Source: Deltaproteobacteria bacterium
GTDB taxonomy: Bacteria; Myxococcota; Kuafuiibacteriia; Kuafuiibacteriales; Kuafuiibacteriaceae
Assembly (NCBI GenBank): GCA_011526105.1
Contig: WYAZ01000073.1
Span: 1-64,000 of the forward strand
Direction of reading: 5' to 3'
Length of the DNA stretch: 64,000 nucleotides
Part shown: positions 33,753 through 42,214 of the stretch, piece after piece
Layout of the letters: each line of letters starts with the position of its first letter
How positions within the stretch are numbered: position 1 is the stretch's first letter
The notes under the pieces: model-generated
What the model was told of the DNA's origin: nothing
Databases searched by the model: none
The model's input: only the letters and a program-made list of their open reading frames with translations
Translations under genes and position numbers: made by a program

Positions 33753-34532
33753 CTAGATTGTCTCTCCGCCGTCTAGGACCAGGGCCTGACCGGTCATCAT
33801 CGAAGCCTCCTCCGAGACCAGATAGCGAACGAGGCCCGCGACCTCTTCCGCGGTCACCACTCGACCCGCGGGCACCATGCCTTCGATGCGCGCCCTCGCC
33901 TGCTCGAGGCTCGAGCCCGTCTTGGCCTGGATGTTGGCCAGTGCGGCGTCGAACATCGGCGTGTCGACCCAGCCCGGGCACACCGCGTTGACGGTGATGC
34001 CGCGCTTGATCAGCTCCGAGGCGGCCGAACGAACCAGCCCGAGGAGACCATGCTTCGACGCTGCGTAGGCGCCGGTGTACTTCGCACCCTTCACACTGGC
34101 AGTGGAGCCGACGAGCACGATGCGCCCGCCGCGTTGGGCCTCGACCATCCGGGCGGCCGCGGCCTTCAGGAGGTGGAACGGCCCGAGCAGATTGACCTCG
34201 AGCAGACCGCGAAAGACCTCGGGGTCGGTATCGAGGACGAGCGCCGAGCTGGCCTGACCCGCGGCGGCCACCGCCACCCCGACCGGACCGAGCTCGGTCT
34301 CGGCCGCAGAAACGAGCGCTTCGGCCGCCTCCGGGCGGGTGACGTCGCCAGGTACGACCACCGCGCGGCGTCCAAGGCCCATGATCTCGTCTCGGAGCGC
34401 CTCGAGCCGGGAGGCCTGACGCGCCTGAAGCGCGACGTCATACCCGACTTGCGCCAGATTCAAGGCGATGGCGCGTCCAATCCCCTGGCTGGCGCCGGTG
34501 ACCACGGCGACTCTTGGCAGCGTCGGTTTCAC
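33753..34532 (-). CDS. Short-chain dehydrogenase/reductase
   Basis: This NAD(P)-dependent oxidoreductase has 259 residues with the Rossmann motif VTGASQGIG, catalytic Ser in VGSTASVKG and YxxxK in AYAASKHG. It is FabG-like, but by context more likely a hydroxyacyl-CoA dehydrogenase. It opens the operon with RidA, crotonase and acyl-CoA dehydrogenase, starting at GTG 34532. A similar gene set accompanies the 2-aminobenzoyl-CoA pathway in other bacteria, as I recall it. No monooxygenase or CoA ligase is present here. Confidence 0.88.
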   Translation of the reverse strand: MKPTLPRVAVVTGASQGIGRAIALNLAQVGYDVALQARQASRLEALRDEIMGLGRRAVVVPGDVTRPEAAEALVSAAETELGPVGVAVAAAGQASSALVLDTDPEVFRGLLEVNLLGPFHLLKAAAARMVEAQRGGRIVLVGSTASVKGAKYTGAYAASKHGLLGLVRSAASELIKRGITVNAVCPGWVDTPMFDAALANIQAKTGSSLEQARARIEGMVPAGRVVTAEEVAGLVRYLVSEEASMMTGQALVLDGGETI

Positions 34533-34780
34533 GAACCGTGGCGGTACGCCGAGCGGCTGTCCGCGTCAACGCGCGAGCTGTGGACGCTCCACCACGGGCT
34601 GACATTTCTGCCGCGATCTGGGCGCCCACATCCTCGACGAGAGCGTCCCAAGCACGGCCATCCAGCTCGGCATCCTCATTGCATTATCTTCGAGCATGCG
34701 AGCGCGCCCCCACTGGTCGAAGGCCTTGTCGGCCCAGATCTGGAGCCCTCGGCCCTTCATGCCGCTTTGGACTCGGCTCG
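34533..34780. other. Intergenic region with a possible broken small gene (minus strand)
   Basis: No intact gene is evident. On the minus strand an ATG at 34760, about 20 bp after the flavoprotein stop, opens a frame that looks protein-like for 25 codons (LQIWADKAFDQWGRARMLED). Protein-like composition then moves to another frame (EDAELDGRAWDALVEDVGAQ). This could be a frameshifted remnant or chance. No clear promoter for the SDR operon was found. Confidence 0.3.
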
Positions 34781-35719
34781 TCAGCTTCGGTCCTTTTCGC
34801 CGGCACTGAGACCTCTGGCCGGTCGAAGCGAGGCCTCGATTGCCCTCGCCGCGACCGCACCACTGCCCATCGCGGCGCTCACGTATCGCTCTCCGCGAGG
34901 ATGCACCAGATCGCCCGCCGCAAACACCCACGGGTGCGTCGTCCGCCCCCCTCGATCCACGCGCAGACGACCATCCTCGTGCCGCTCGAGTGAGAAACCC
35001 AGCCTCGGCAGCTCCGGCTCCGCCCCGATACGGATGAAGCAGACGTCCGCCTCGAAGGCTCGACCATCCGCGAGTTCGACCCGTACGCCGCCCAACTCGG
35101 TCGAGTGGATGCGCGCGATGTCGCCCCCCTCCAGGATCGAGACCCCGGGCTGAGCCAAGACGGGCGCCGCAAACAGCGGCCGCGCCCGCAGGCTGCTTCG
35201 CGCCAGGAGCAAGACCTCGGCCCCAGCTTGCGCCAACCCCCGCGCCGTATCGGCCGCCTCATCCCCGCCGCCGATGACGATGACTCGGCGGCCTCTAAAC
35301 AACCCAGCGTCTCTTCTCGGGCTCAGCCTCTGCTCGGCGAACGCCTCCCCGGGCACCCCGAGCGTTCGGCGGCGAAGCCCGGTGGCGAGAAGCACCCTCC
35401 GGGCGCCGACCCGGACCCCGGTGGAGAGCTGCGCCTCGAGAAGGCGCGGGTTCTCCTCCAGGGCAACCACTCGGGTCCCCGTCTGGATCTCGACTCCGGC
35501 CGCGCGGAGCTGGTCCTGAAAACCGGAAGCGAGCGCGGCCCCAGAAGCCGATGGGTGCCCTAGAAGGTCCACAATCGGCGCATCCGCCCAGTGGAGCTGA
35601 CCTCCGAGCACCGCCGAGGCCTCGAGCAAGCAGGTTCGGAGTCCGTTGCCGCCCGCGACCAGGGCGGCGCTGGCACCAGCAGGGCCACCGCCCATGACGA
35701 TCAGGTCCCAGGTCTCCAA
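34781..35719 (-). CDS. Thioredoxin-reductase-like flavoprotein without CxxC
   Basis: The 312 residues have two dinucleotide folds: FAD motif VMGGGPAGASA at the N-terminus, NAD(P) motif VIVIGGGDEAAD, and the FAD-closing VFAAGDLVHPRG. The layout is that of low-molecular-weight thioredoxin reductase, but the CATCDG redox site is replaced by SPRRDAGLF. It cannot reduce thioredoxin in the usual way and may be a ferredoxin/flavodoxin-NADP reductase (YumC-like) or an unknown reductase. TTG at 35719 is chosen because AAGGAG precedes it and the FAD motif falls at residue 10. A longer frame has a non-protein-like N-terminus. Confidence 0.82.
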   Translation of the reverse strand: METWDLIVMGGGPAGASAALVAGGNGLRTCLLEASAVLGGQLHWADAPIVDLLGHPSASGAALASGFQDQLRAAGVEIQTGTRVVALEENPRLLEAQLSTGVRVGARRVLLATGLRRRTLGVPGEAFAEQRLSPRRDAGLFRGRRVIVIGGGDEAADTARGLAQAGAEVLLLARSSLRARPLFAAPVLAQPGVSILEGGDIARIHSTELGGVRVELADGRAFEADVCFIRIGAEPELPRLGFSLERHEDGRLRVDRGGRTTHPWVFAAGDLVHPRGERYVSAAMGSGAVAARAIEASLRPARGLSAGEKDRS

Positions 35720-35778
35720 AACTTGAACGCTCCTTCGGGATCTCGCTAGTCTACCCAAGCCGGACCCCCCGACACTCG

Positions 35779-38100
35779 ATGACGGCTCGCCAGCACATCC
35801 TGGTCTCCACCGAGGACCCCGTCCTCGCGAAGAAGATCCGTTTCCTTCTCGCACGAGATGACTGCGAGGTGGAGATCCTGGCCGCACCAAAGAAGCTCGA
35901 GCATCGCTTGGAGGCGGGGGGGGTCTCCCTGCTCATCGCGAGCGGAACCACCGGCGGCGAACACACGGCGCATGTGCTCGCGCGACTCGAAGCCGCGCAG
36001 CCGGTCCCTCCGACCATCCTCGTCGGCCCGCAACCCACTGCGACACCGTCGTACGCGAGGGTCGTAGAGGATCCATCGGACACTCAGGCGATCTATCGCC
36101 TCGCCTCCGAGGCGCTCGAGCGCGAGGGCTCGATGCTCGAATCGGCGGGGCTGCGCGCGGACAGCGGCGAAGGCAACGTGTTCAGCCGACGCACCCAGCG
36201 CACCTCGAAGGAACACCTCGAGACCCTGTCGGGAGAGGACGAACTGAACATGGACGATCTAGACGGACTCGACTTCCCCTCGGAGAAGGACCTCGTGAGT
36301 CAGTTCGACAAGCACATGGCTGGAGCGGATCCGGTCGCCACGATCTCGGACGACGAGGAAGACGAGGAAGACATCACCGTGTTCGACGTAGCCAGCTATC
36401 ACGCGGCCACCCCATCCCCCAGCAAGCGCAAGAAGCACGCGATTGGGCTCTCCGGAAACTTGGGTCCGAAAGCTCTGGCGAAGGCGCTGTACCAGTGCTG
36501 GACGATGGAGGCGCGAGGCGCCCTCATCCTGAGCGAGCCTCACGAGACACTCGCGGTCTACTTCGAAGGCGGGAGCCCGGTCCACGTCGAGTCCAACATC
36601 CGAGGCGACAAGCTCGGCCGAAACCTCGTCGACCGACAGGTGATCGACGAAGCGAGATACGCGGAGGCCGCCAAGGTGGCGATCGAGCGTGGCAGTTCCA
36701 TTGGGCAGAGCATCGTCGAGCTCGGTTTCCTCACCAAGGAGGCGCTGGGCCGCGAGCTCGGCGAAGACGCCTTCGATCGCCTCGTGAAGCGCTTCGCTGC
36801 GAGGTCCGGACACTTCGAGCTGCAGGTCGATCGCCCGGTCCCCCATGAAGACCGCCCCTATCGCATCCCGATCGGTCGAGTTCTGGCGGAAGGGCTGCGG
36901 AAGTTCGGGCCGGACGAAGGCCTCGTCGACATCGTCGGAGACATCGAGAAGTCGTACTTCCGGCTTCGCTCCTCGGTCGAAGAGCTGTCTCGTCGCTTCC
37001 CTCTGTCGGACCGAGATCGCGAGTTTCTGGCGTACTCGGGCCGCGCCTACAACGTGTCCGACGCCGCGCGCCTCGCTGGGCTCGAGAACCGGGGCGCGCG
37101 AGTTCTGCTCGCGATCCTGCTCACCTGTGAGGAGGTCGATCCCTTCACGCCCGGCGTCGCCGAGTTCGAGGCTCGTATCCAGGACGAGCAACGCCGACAA
37201 GAAGAGATCGAAAAGCGCGTTTCGAACATCCCGGGCCCCTCGGTGTTGGCCGGCGTTCCCGGGCAACACACCGGGCCGGTGGCTTCACCTTTTGCCGCGC
37301 TGGCGGAGGAGGCACGAAGGAGCGCACCCCCGCCCCCGCTGATGCGCGGACCCGATCTGTTCCAGCAATCCTCCGAGCCGCCACCGCTGGACATCCTCGG
37401 CGCGAGCCCGACCCAGGCCGAGCCGCCGAGCTTCCTCGGTGGAGTGCTCCCGCAGCTCACCCCGTCGGCGCCATTGCCCTCGCCGTTTGTGCCGCCGCCG
37501 CCGGTGAGCGCGCCGCCAGCCCCCGCGATCTTCAGCAAGCCGCCCCTGGTTCCCCCGCCGCCAGCACCACCCGCGCCCGTGGCGCCCCCGATCGCTCCGC
37601 CGGCCGTTGCTGCGCCGGCCCCCCCGCCAGCGCCTCCGCCCGTTTCGGGGCGACCCCACGGCACGGTGGAGATGAAGGCTTCGATTCCGCCCATGCCGGA
37701 ACCGCCCAGCAACGCGCCGGGTCGGATCCCGAGGCCGGTTCAGTTCGCACCGCCGGCCCCGCGAAACGGGGACGGGAGCCTCCTCGACACTCCGGAACGC
37801 GGTAAGTCGCGCGAGCACTTCCAGAAGGGCGTGGGGCTCCTCGGTCAGGGGGCCTTCGATGAGGCGGAGGAGTCCTTCCGAGACGCGATCAATCTCTGCG
37901 CAGACGAACACGTCTATCTCATCGGGCTGGGACGCGCGCTCTACTACAACCCTTCGTACACGGCTTCGGGCAAGCTGCCCGTGCTTCGCACGATCGTCGA
38001 TCGCGCGAAGCAGCTCGCGCCCGCCGACGGGCGCGTACAGAACTTGGTCGATTGGGTCTCGAACGCCGAGGAGACCCACGGCGTGCTGCGGTTCGGCTGA
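35779..38100 (+). CDS. DUF4388 (PATAN-like) protein with Pro-rich linker and TPR end
   Basis: This 773-residue cytoplasmic protein has four regions. Residues 1-110 resemble a response-regulator receiver (HILVSTEDPVLAKKIRFLLA) without a clear phospho-Asp. About 140-210 is acidic and disordered. About 215-340 is a DUF4388 domain (GLSGNLGPKALAKALYQCW, VYFEGGSPVHVESN), continuing to a helical domain to about 470. A Pro/Ala-rich linker (about 490-660) leads to TPR-like helices (HFQKGVGLLGQGAFDEAEESF). DUF4388 proteins are common in myxobacteria and linked to signalling. The gene lies divergent from the flavoprotein, 59 bp away. Confidence 0.82.
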   Translation: MTARQHILVSTEDPVLAKKIRFLLARDDCEVEILAAPKKLEHRLEAGGVSLLIASGTTGGEHTAHVLARLEAAQPVPPTILVGPQPTATPSYARVVEDPSDTQAIYRLASEALEREGSMLESAGLRADSGEGNVFSRRTQRTSKEHLETLSGEDELNMDDLDGLDFPSEKDLVSQFDKHMAGADPVATISDDEEDEEDITVFDVASYHAATPSPSKRKKHAIGLSGNLGPKALAKALYQCWTMEARGALILSEPHETLAVYFEGGSPVHVESNIRGDKLGRNLVDRQVIDEARYAEAAKVAIERGSSIGQSIVELGFLTKEALGRELGEDAFDRLVKRFAARSGHFELQVDRPVPHEDRPYRIPIGRVLAEGLRKFGPDEGLVDIVGDIEKSYFRLRSSVEELSRRFPLSDRDREFLAYSGRAYNVSDAARLAGLENRGARVLLAILLTCEEVDPFTPGVAEFEARIQDEQRRQEEIEKRVSNIPGPSVLAGVPGQHTGPVASPFAALAEEARRSAPPPPLMRGPDLFQQSSEPPPLDILGASPTQAEPPSFLGGVLPQLTPSAPLPSPFVPPPPVSAPPAPAIFSKPPLVPPPPAPPAPVAPPIAPPAVAAPAPPPAPPPVSGRPHGTVEMKASIPPMPEPPSNAPGRIPRPVQFAPPAPRNGDGSLLDTPERGKSREHFQKGVGLLGQGAFDEAEESFRDAINLCADEHVYLIGLGRALYYNPSYTASGKLPVLRTIVDRAKQLAPADGRVQNLVDWVSNAEETHGVLRFG

Positions 38101-38105
38101 AGCGC

Positions 38106-39155
38106 TCAGATCGAGGCGATGATCTCGGCCTTCTTCTTGGCGTACTCGTCTTCCGAGAGCACCCCCGCCGCCTTCAGCGCATCGAGCTTCTTGATGCGCT
38201 CCACCAGGTCTCCGGCGCCCGCTGGTGCGGCGGCGACCGGTACTGCGGCGGGCGGCGGCGCTCCGGCCCCCTGCGGGTAGCCGCCGGGCGCGCCCGGCTG
38301 AAACGCGTTAGCCATCTGTCCACCCATGGCCCATCCGGCGGCCAGTCCCATGCCGGCGCCGGCAAGGCTGTTGGGGGTCTTGGCCGCGTCCGGAATCGCC
38401 GAGGCCGCTTGGTAGGCGGCGTACTGCTGCATGTTTCCGATGATGTTCATCTCACTGCGCTTGTCGAGGATCTTCTCGACCTCTGGCGGCAGCGAAATGT
38501 TCTCGATGAGGAACTTCGTGAGCGTGAGTCCGTACTCCTCGAACTCTTGAACGAGCAGCGGCGACAGCCGGCGCGCGATCTCGTCGTAGTTGCCCGCGAG
38601 ATCAAAGGCGGGGATCTTGGCCTGCCCGAGCGCGTTGGTGAAACGAGAGACCAGGCTCCGCTTGAGCTGACCGACGATCTCGTCGACCTCGAACTGACCA
38701 TCCGCCCCGACGAGCGTGCGCATGAACATGGGCGCGTCCTTAACCTTGATGGCGAAGATGCCGAAGGCCCGAAGTCGAACCGGGCCGAGCTCGGGATCTC
38801 TGAGCATGATGGGGTTCTGTGTGCCCCACTTCAGGTCGGTGTACTGCGTGGTGGAGACGAAGTAGACCTCAGCCTTGAACGGCGAGTTGAATCCGTACTT
38901 CCAGCCCTTGAGGGTCGCGAGGATGGGGAGGTTCTGGGTGGTGAGCGTGTATGTGCCCGGACCGAAGACGTCCGCGAGTTTGCCCTCGTTGATGAAGACC
39001 GCGTTCTGACCCTCGCGCACGATCAGCTTCGCGCCGTTCTTGATCTCCTGGGCGCGAACCGGAAAGCGCCAGACCAGCGTGCTGTGGTCGTTGTCGAGCC
39101 ACTCGATGATCTCGATGAACTGCGAGGTGATCTTGTCCCAGGAAAGAATGCCCAT
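38106..39155 (-). CDS. SPFH-domain protein with C-terminal SHOCT motif
   Basis: The 349 residues contain an SPFH/prohibitin-like domain of the YdjI type (about 30-230; KLIVREGQNAVFINEGKLAD, GVFGPGTYTL-like turn, VRLRAFGIFAIKV), helices, a Gly/Ala/Pro linker, and a short SHOCT motif at the end (ERIKKLDALKAAGVLSEDEYAKKK). No membrane helix is seen. Relatives form cytoplasmic or membrane-attached oligomers of unclear role. ATG 39155 with nearby GAGAG is preferred over a longer frame whose first 19 residues look artificial. It is convergent with the DUF4388 gene, with 5 bp between the stops. Confidence 0.85.
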   Translation of the reverse strand: MGILSWDKITSQFIEIIEWLDNDHSTLVWRFPVRAQEIKNGAKLIVREGQNAVFINEGKLADVFGPGTYTLTTQNLPILATLKGWKYGFNSPFKAEVYFVSTTQYTDLKWGTQNPIMLRDPELGPVRLRAFGIFAIKVKDAPMFMRTLVGADGQFEVDEIVGQLKRSLVSRFTNALGQAKIPAFDLAGNYDEIARRLSPLLVQEFEEYGLTLTKFLIENISLPPEVEKILDKRSEMNIIGNMQQYAAYQAASAIPDAAKTPNSLAGAGMGLAAGWAMGGQMANAFQPGAPGGYPQGAGAPPPAAVPVAAAPAGAGDLVERIKKLDALKAAGVLSEDEYAKKKAEIIASI

Positions 39156-39257
39156 CTCTCGTGTCTCCCATCGCGCGGGTTCTCGCGCCGTTGCGGGCCT
39201 ACCTGTAGCCACTCGCGGCCCGAGGTCAAGGCCAAGGGGTGTAAGGTGGGGTAGGTG

Positions 39258-39758
39258 TCAGGGCGCGTGCACGATGAGCGCGTGCAGACGGTCCGCCGCC
39301 TGCTCCGCCGCCTGCGCCAAGGCCCGCCGACGAGCCCCATCGAGGGACTCGATGCTGCCCGGCATGGACATGAAGGCAGATTCGCCCACGACCACCGGAG
39401 ACCGCCACTGGGTGGCGCCCACGGTCGAGCTGAGCGTGGCCTGGAGCCGGATCTGGGCCACGTACTCGGGCGCGCGCAGACGCGGATCGGCCATCGGGGA
39501 AAGCGCATGTTGCGCCTCGATCAGCCGGACCGAGAGCACCGCGTCCGGGTGCTCGTCCTCGAGCGAGGTGCTCGGTCCCATGGCCACCCGCCGCCGAACC
39601 GCTCGCGCGACGAAGGCCGCAGCATCGACGTCGATGCCTCGCTCGTCGATGGGCGCCACTCGTAGAGCGCGCGGGCCCGCGGCCGGCCGAATCGCACCGA
39701 CGGTGTAACCGCAGGCCGCGAGACCGAGAGCGAAGAGAGGCGCAAGACGAGGACTCAC
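39258..39758 (-). CDS. LptE-like outer-membrane lipoprotein
   Basis: From the GTG at 39758 this is a 166-residue lipoprotein (LFALGLAACGY, lipobox Cys16). The CGYTVG start, the RALRVAPIDERGIDVDAA strand-helix and the C-terminal helix with AQAAEQAADRLHAL follow the pattern of LptE/RlpB-like LPS-assembly lipoproteins. Identity is low, so LptE is a guess from pattern. The GTGA overlap with the rhomboid stop shows translational coupling. The much longer open frame to 40559 is antisense-style noise over the rhomboid gene. Confidence 0.62.
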   Translation of the reverse strand: MSPRLAPLFALGLAACGYTVGAIRPAAGPRALRVAPIDERGIDVDAAAFVARAVRRRVAMGPSTSLEDEHPDAVLSVRLIEAQHALSPMADPRLRAPEYVAQIRLQATLSSTVGATQWRSPVVVGESAFMSMPGSIESLDGARRRALAQAAEQAADRLHALIVHAP

Positions 39759-40813
39759 GAGGCGTGAAAGAGTAGCAGAGAAGCGGCCGCGAGCACGAGC
39801 ACGGAGCAGAACACGGCGAGCGCCACGCGGCTGCGGGCGCCGATCTCCTCTAGGTCCTCGAAACGCACGCGCCGAGCGAAGACATGTCCGAGCAGGAAGC
39901 CGGCGAGAAAACCGGCGACGTGCGCGAAGACCGCGGTCCGCGCGCCGAAGGCGCTCACCGGGGTCAACGCACCGGGGACCAACAAGAGCAGGACCCCCAG
40001 CGTCTTGATGCGTTCCCGCTTGGGCAGGGCCGAAACCATCGACCGGTCGAGCTGCCCCTTGGCCCAGAGACCGATGAGGCCGTAGTTCCCGGCGGAGGCC
40101 CCGAGCACGAAGGTCACCGAGCTGGAGGCCCACAGCTCCCCTCCGATGCCGGCCATCGACGAGAGGAGCCAGACGAGCATCGTCGCGCCGAACCCGTGGG
40201 TGCCAAAGAGCACCACGCCAAGCACCAACCCAAAGACCGCGTTCCAGAAGTGATGTGAGATGGAGGAGTGCAGGAAGCTCGCGGAGACCAGTCTCCACCA
40301 CTGTTCGACGTGCAGGGTCGAGGCCGCGAACTGATGAACGAGCGCTCGATGACCCCCGAGCAGATGCGTGCCCAGCTGCTGGAGCAGCGCCGCGGCCGCG
40401 ATGGCGCCCGCGGCCACGCCCAACCTGAGCCCCAGCGGCCCCGAGTCGGGCATGGCCGGCTCGAGGATCTGCACTTCCTCGGTGAGCTCGAGTTCGCCCG
40501 ACCTCGTCGAGCGGCGTTGCGGAGAGGTGGTCCAGTTGTCCGAAGCTCGATCGAACCACGCGGTGAGAGCCTCGGCCTCGTCGAGCATCGCGTCGGGCAC
40601 GATCACGAAGGCCTGACCCTCGGGCGCGCTCGGTAGGAGCAGGCTATGAAACGCGGCGGCCGAAGACTGAACCAGGGCGGGGATGTGTCGCTCCGCGAGC
40701 AGCGCGGCGATTCGCTCCGCGTCCTCGAGCGGACGCGGCCCTCCGAGAGGAACCATGTTCCCCAGACTCGTGGCGCCGTGGCCACGCTCGGACTCTGGAG
40801 AAACGGAGGCCAT
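39755..40813 (-). CDS. Rhomboid-family intramembrane serine protease
   Basis: It cleaves transmembrane helices of other proteins. With the ATG at 40813 it has 352 residues. A soluble N-terminal region of about 120 residues (ALLAERHIPALVQSSAAAF) precedes six or seven hydrophobic segments. Catalytic Ser lies in VLGASAGNYGLIGLW (GASAG in place of GASG), catalytic His in AVFAHVAGFLAGFLLG, and HxxxxHxxxN is in LHSSISHHFWNAVFG. A GTG at 40837 would add 8 residues. Neither start has a good ribosome-binding site. Confidence 0.87.
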   Translation of the reverse strand: MASVSPESERGHGATSLGNMVPLGGPRPLEDAERIAALLAERHIPALVQSSAAAFHSLLLPSAPEGQAFVIVPDAMLDEAEALTAWFDRASDNWTTSPQRRSTRSGELELTEEVQILEPAMPDSGPLGLRLGVAAGAIAAAALLQQLGTHLLGGHRALVHQFAASTLHVEQWWRLVSASFLHSSISHHFWNAVFGLVLGVVLFGTHGFGATMLVWLLSSMAGIGGELWASSSVTFVLGASAGNYGLIGLWAKGQLDRSMVSALPKRERIKTLGVLLLLVPGALTPVSAFGARTAVFAHVAGFLAGFLLGHVFARRVRFEDLEEIGARSRVALAVFCSVLVLAAASLLLFHAS

Positions 40814-40837
40814 GACGTGCTTGGTACAGGTTCCCAC

Positions 40838-41071
40838 CCGAGGCTCGGATGAGCAAACGAGTTGGCTTGCATACCCACCGCGTGGGTCCTCCCGGCGTGG
40901 GTTTTTGCTAGGCGATCATCGGAAGTGGAATGCAAGGTGCGGCGGCAGCCTACGATCTCGCCGGCCTCGGTGAAGCCGAAGAAATCAGGCTGTTTGGCCT
41001 TGATTTCAGCGAGGCTCGCGCTGCGCGGAGCGAAGACCTGCATGTCGCACGTGCCGGCCGCGCCCTGGGCT
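40838..41071. other. Intergenic region with a small hairpin
   Basis: These 234 bp separate the M50 and rhomboid genes. ACCCAC-CGC-GTGGGT (40873-40887) forms a hairpin, and its left arm can also pair with GTGGGT at 40897-40902, which is followed by five Ts on the plus strand. No plus-strand gene ends here. A minus-strand ATG at 41043 opens a frame with protein-like codons for about 35 residues, but it runs into the rhomboid gene out of frame. Confidence 0.3.
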
Positions 41072-42214
41072 TCAGGCCGACTTCGTCTTCGCCAGACGAT
41101 CGAGCGCGCTTCGCAGCAACACCCCGTTCGCGGCTTCGCCGGAAGCGAGCCGCTGCTCGAGCCTCCGGCGAAGCTCGTCCGCCCGTCCGGTGGCCAGCAC
41201 GGAAGCGGTGTAGGCGCTCAGAGCCTCTTCCCCCAGTTGCTCGAGATCCAGAGCCGAGAAGCGCGTGATGGCCTCCTCGTGGCGCCCGAGTCCTGACAAG
41301 GCGCGACTCAGAGCCACCTGCGCGAGCGTGCGCGCTTCTGGGCGCAGAAGCCTCGGCTCCGCGCGTTCGAGATGAGCCAGCGCGACCTCGATCTCGCCGA
41401 GCTCGAGCTCCGCGAGACCGAGGCCCAGAAGCGCGTGGCCATCGATCTGGCCCGACTCTGCCAGCGGCGTGAGGAGTCGCCGAACCTCTCTGGGGGCGCC
41501 CGCGTCCACGTAGAGGATCCCGAGCTGACGGCGTGCGGCCACGTCGCCCGGCTGTTCGCGGAGCTGTCTCTCGAGCGTCACGAAGAGGTGGGCATGTTGA
41601 GAGGAGAGGAGCAGTGCGCGCGGTCGCAACCGCTTCTTCCAGAGCCACAGAAAACCTGGACCGAGAAGGAGCGCATGTCCGGCCGCAACGAGGCTCGAGG
41701 CCAGCGGCGTCTTCTCAAAGTCGTAGATCACGACGAAGTCGCCAGGAAAGGCGAGGCAGATGACCGGATAGAAGATGAGCACGATGAACAAGGACTGCCG
41801 TCCGAGCTCGAGGAACAGGATGTTCCTGAAGACCGGGCCCGGCAGGAAGAGGCCGACGGCGAGCGAACCCAGCCCGATGAACAGCGTGACGAGGTTTCCG
41901 GCGAGACTGATGAGGAAGTCGCCGAGAGGCCCCGCCCGTCCGCTCGGGAGCACGTAGCCCATGTAGCCGTAGAAGCCGAAGTCCACGACCTCGAGCCCGT
42001 GCGCCCAAACCAGCACCGCGTGACCGAGCTCGTGCAGGAGAACGGAAGGTGGAATGAGCAGGAAGAAGGCGGCCTTCGAGGCCAGCCTCGAGTCCGAGGG
42101 GGACAAGACCGGCGCGGTCAGGAAGCTCCAGCGCTTGATGACGAGCAGCAGCGTCTGCAGCCCGACGAAGACGTAAAACAGAGAGACGAGGGCGAAGAGC
42201 CCAAAACTCGTCAC
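41072..42214 (-). CDS. M50-type membrane metalloprotease-like protein with TPR tail
   Basis: The 380 residues start with a membrane domain (about 1-205, five or six helices) carrying the zinc motif HELGH in PPSVLLHELGHAVLVWAHG, as in site-2 proteases. The second M50 ligand motif (NPxDG) is not obvious, so activity is uncertain. Residues 215-370 are TPR-like helices (RRQLGILYVDAGAPREVRRL, LGLGLAELELGEIEVALAHL). The GTG start overlaps the stop of the DUF4920 lipoprotein gene (GTGA), so the two are coupled. Confidence 0.78.
   Translation of the reverse strand: MTSFGLFALVSLFYVFVGLQTLLLVIKRWSFLTAPVLSPSDSRLASKAAFFLLIPPSVLLHELGHAVLVWAHGLEVVDFGFYGYMGYVLPSGRAGPLGDFLISLAGNLVTLFIGLGSLAVGLFLPGPVFRNILFLELGRQSLFIVLIFYPVICLAFPGDFVVIYDFEKTPLASSLVAAGHALLLGPGFLWLWKKRLRPRALLLSSQHAHLFVTLERQLREQPGDVAARRQLGILYVDAGAPREVRRLLTPLAESGQIDGHALLGLGLAELELGEIEVALAHLERAEPRLLRPEARTLAQVALSRALSGLGRHEEAITRFSALDLEQLGEEALSAYTASVLATGRADELRRRLEQRLASGEAANGVLLRSALDRLAKTKSA

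Noticed and set aside
40873-40907. Riboswitch or attenuator before the rhomboid gene
   Set aside because: The two CCCACGC elements recall small tandem-hairpin riboswitches, but the loops do not fit any class I know, and the T-run is on the strand opposite to the genes.
40603-41043. Minus-strand frame overlapping the rhomboid start
   Set aside because: The first 35 codons look coding, but the frame then runs antisense-like through the rhomboid N-terminus; no ribosome-binding site or family match was found.
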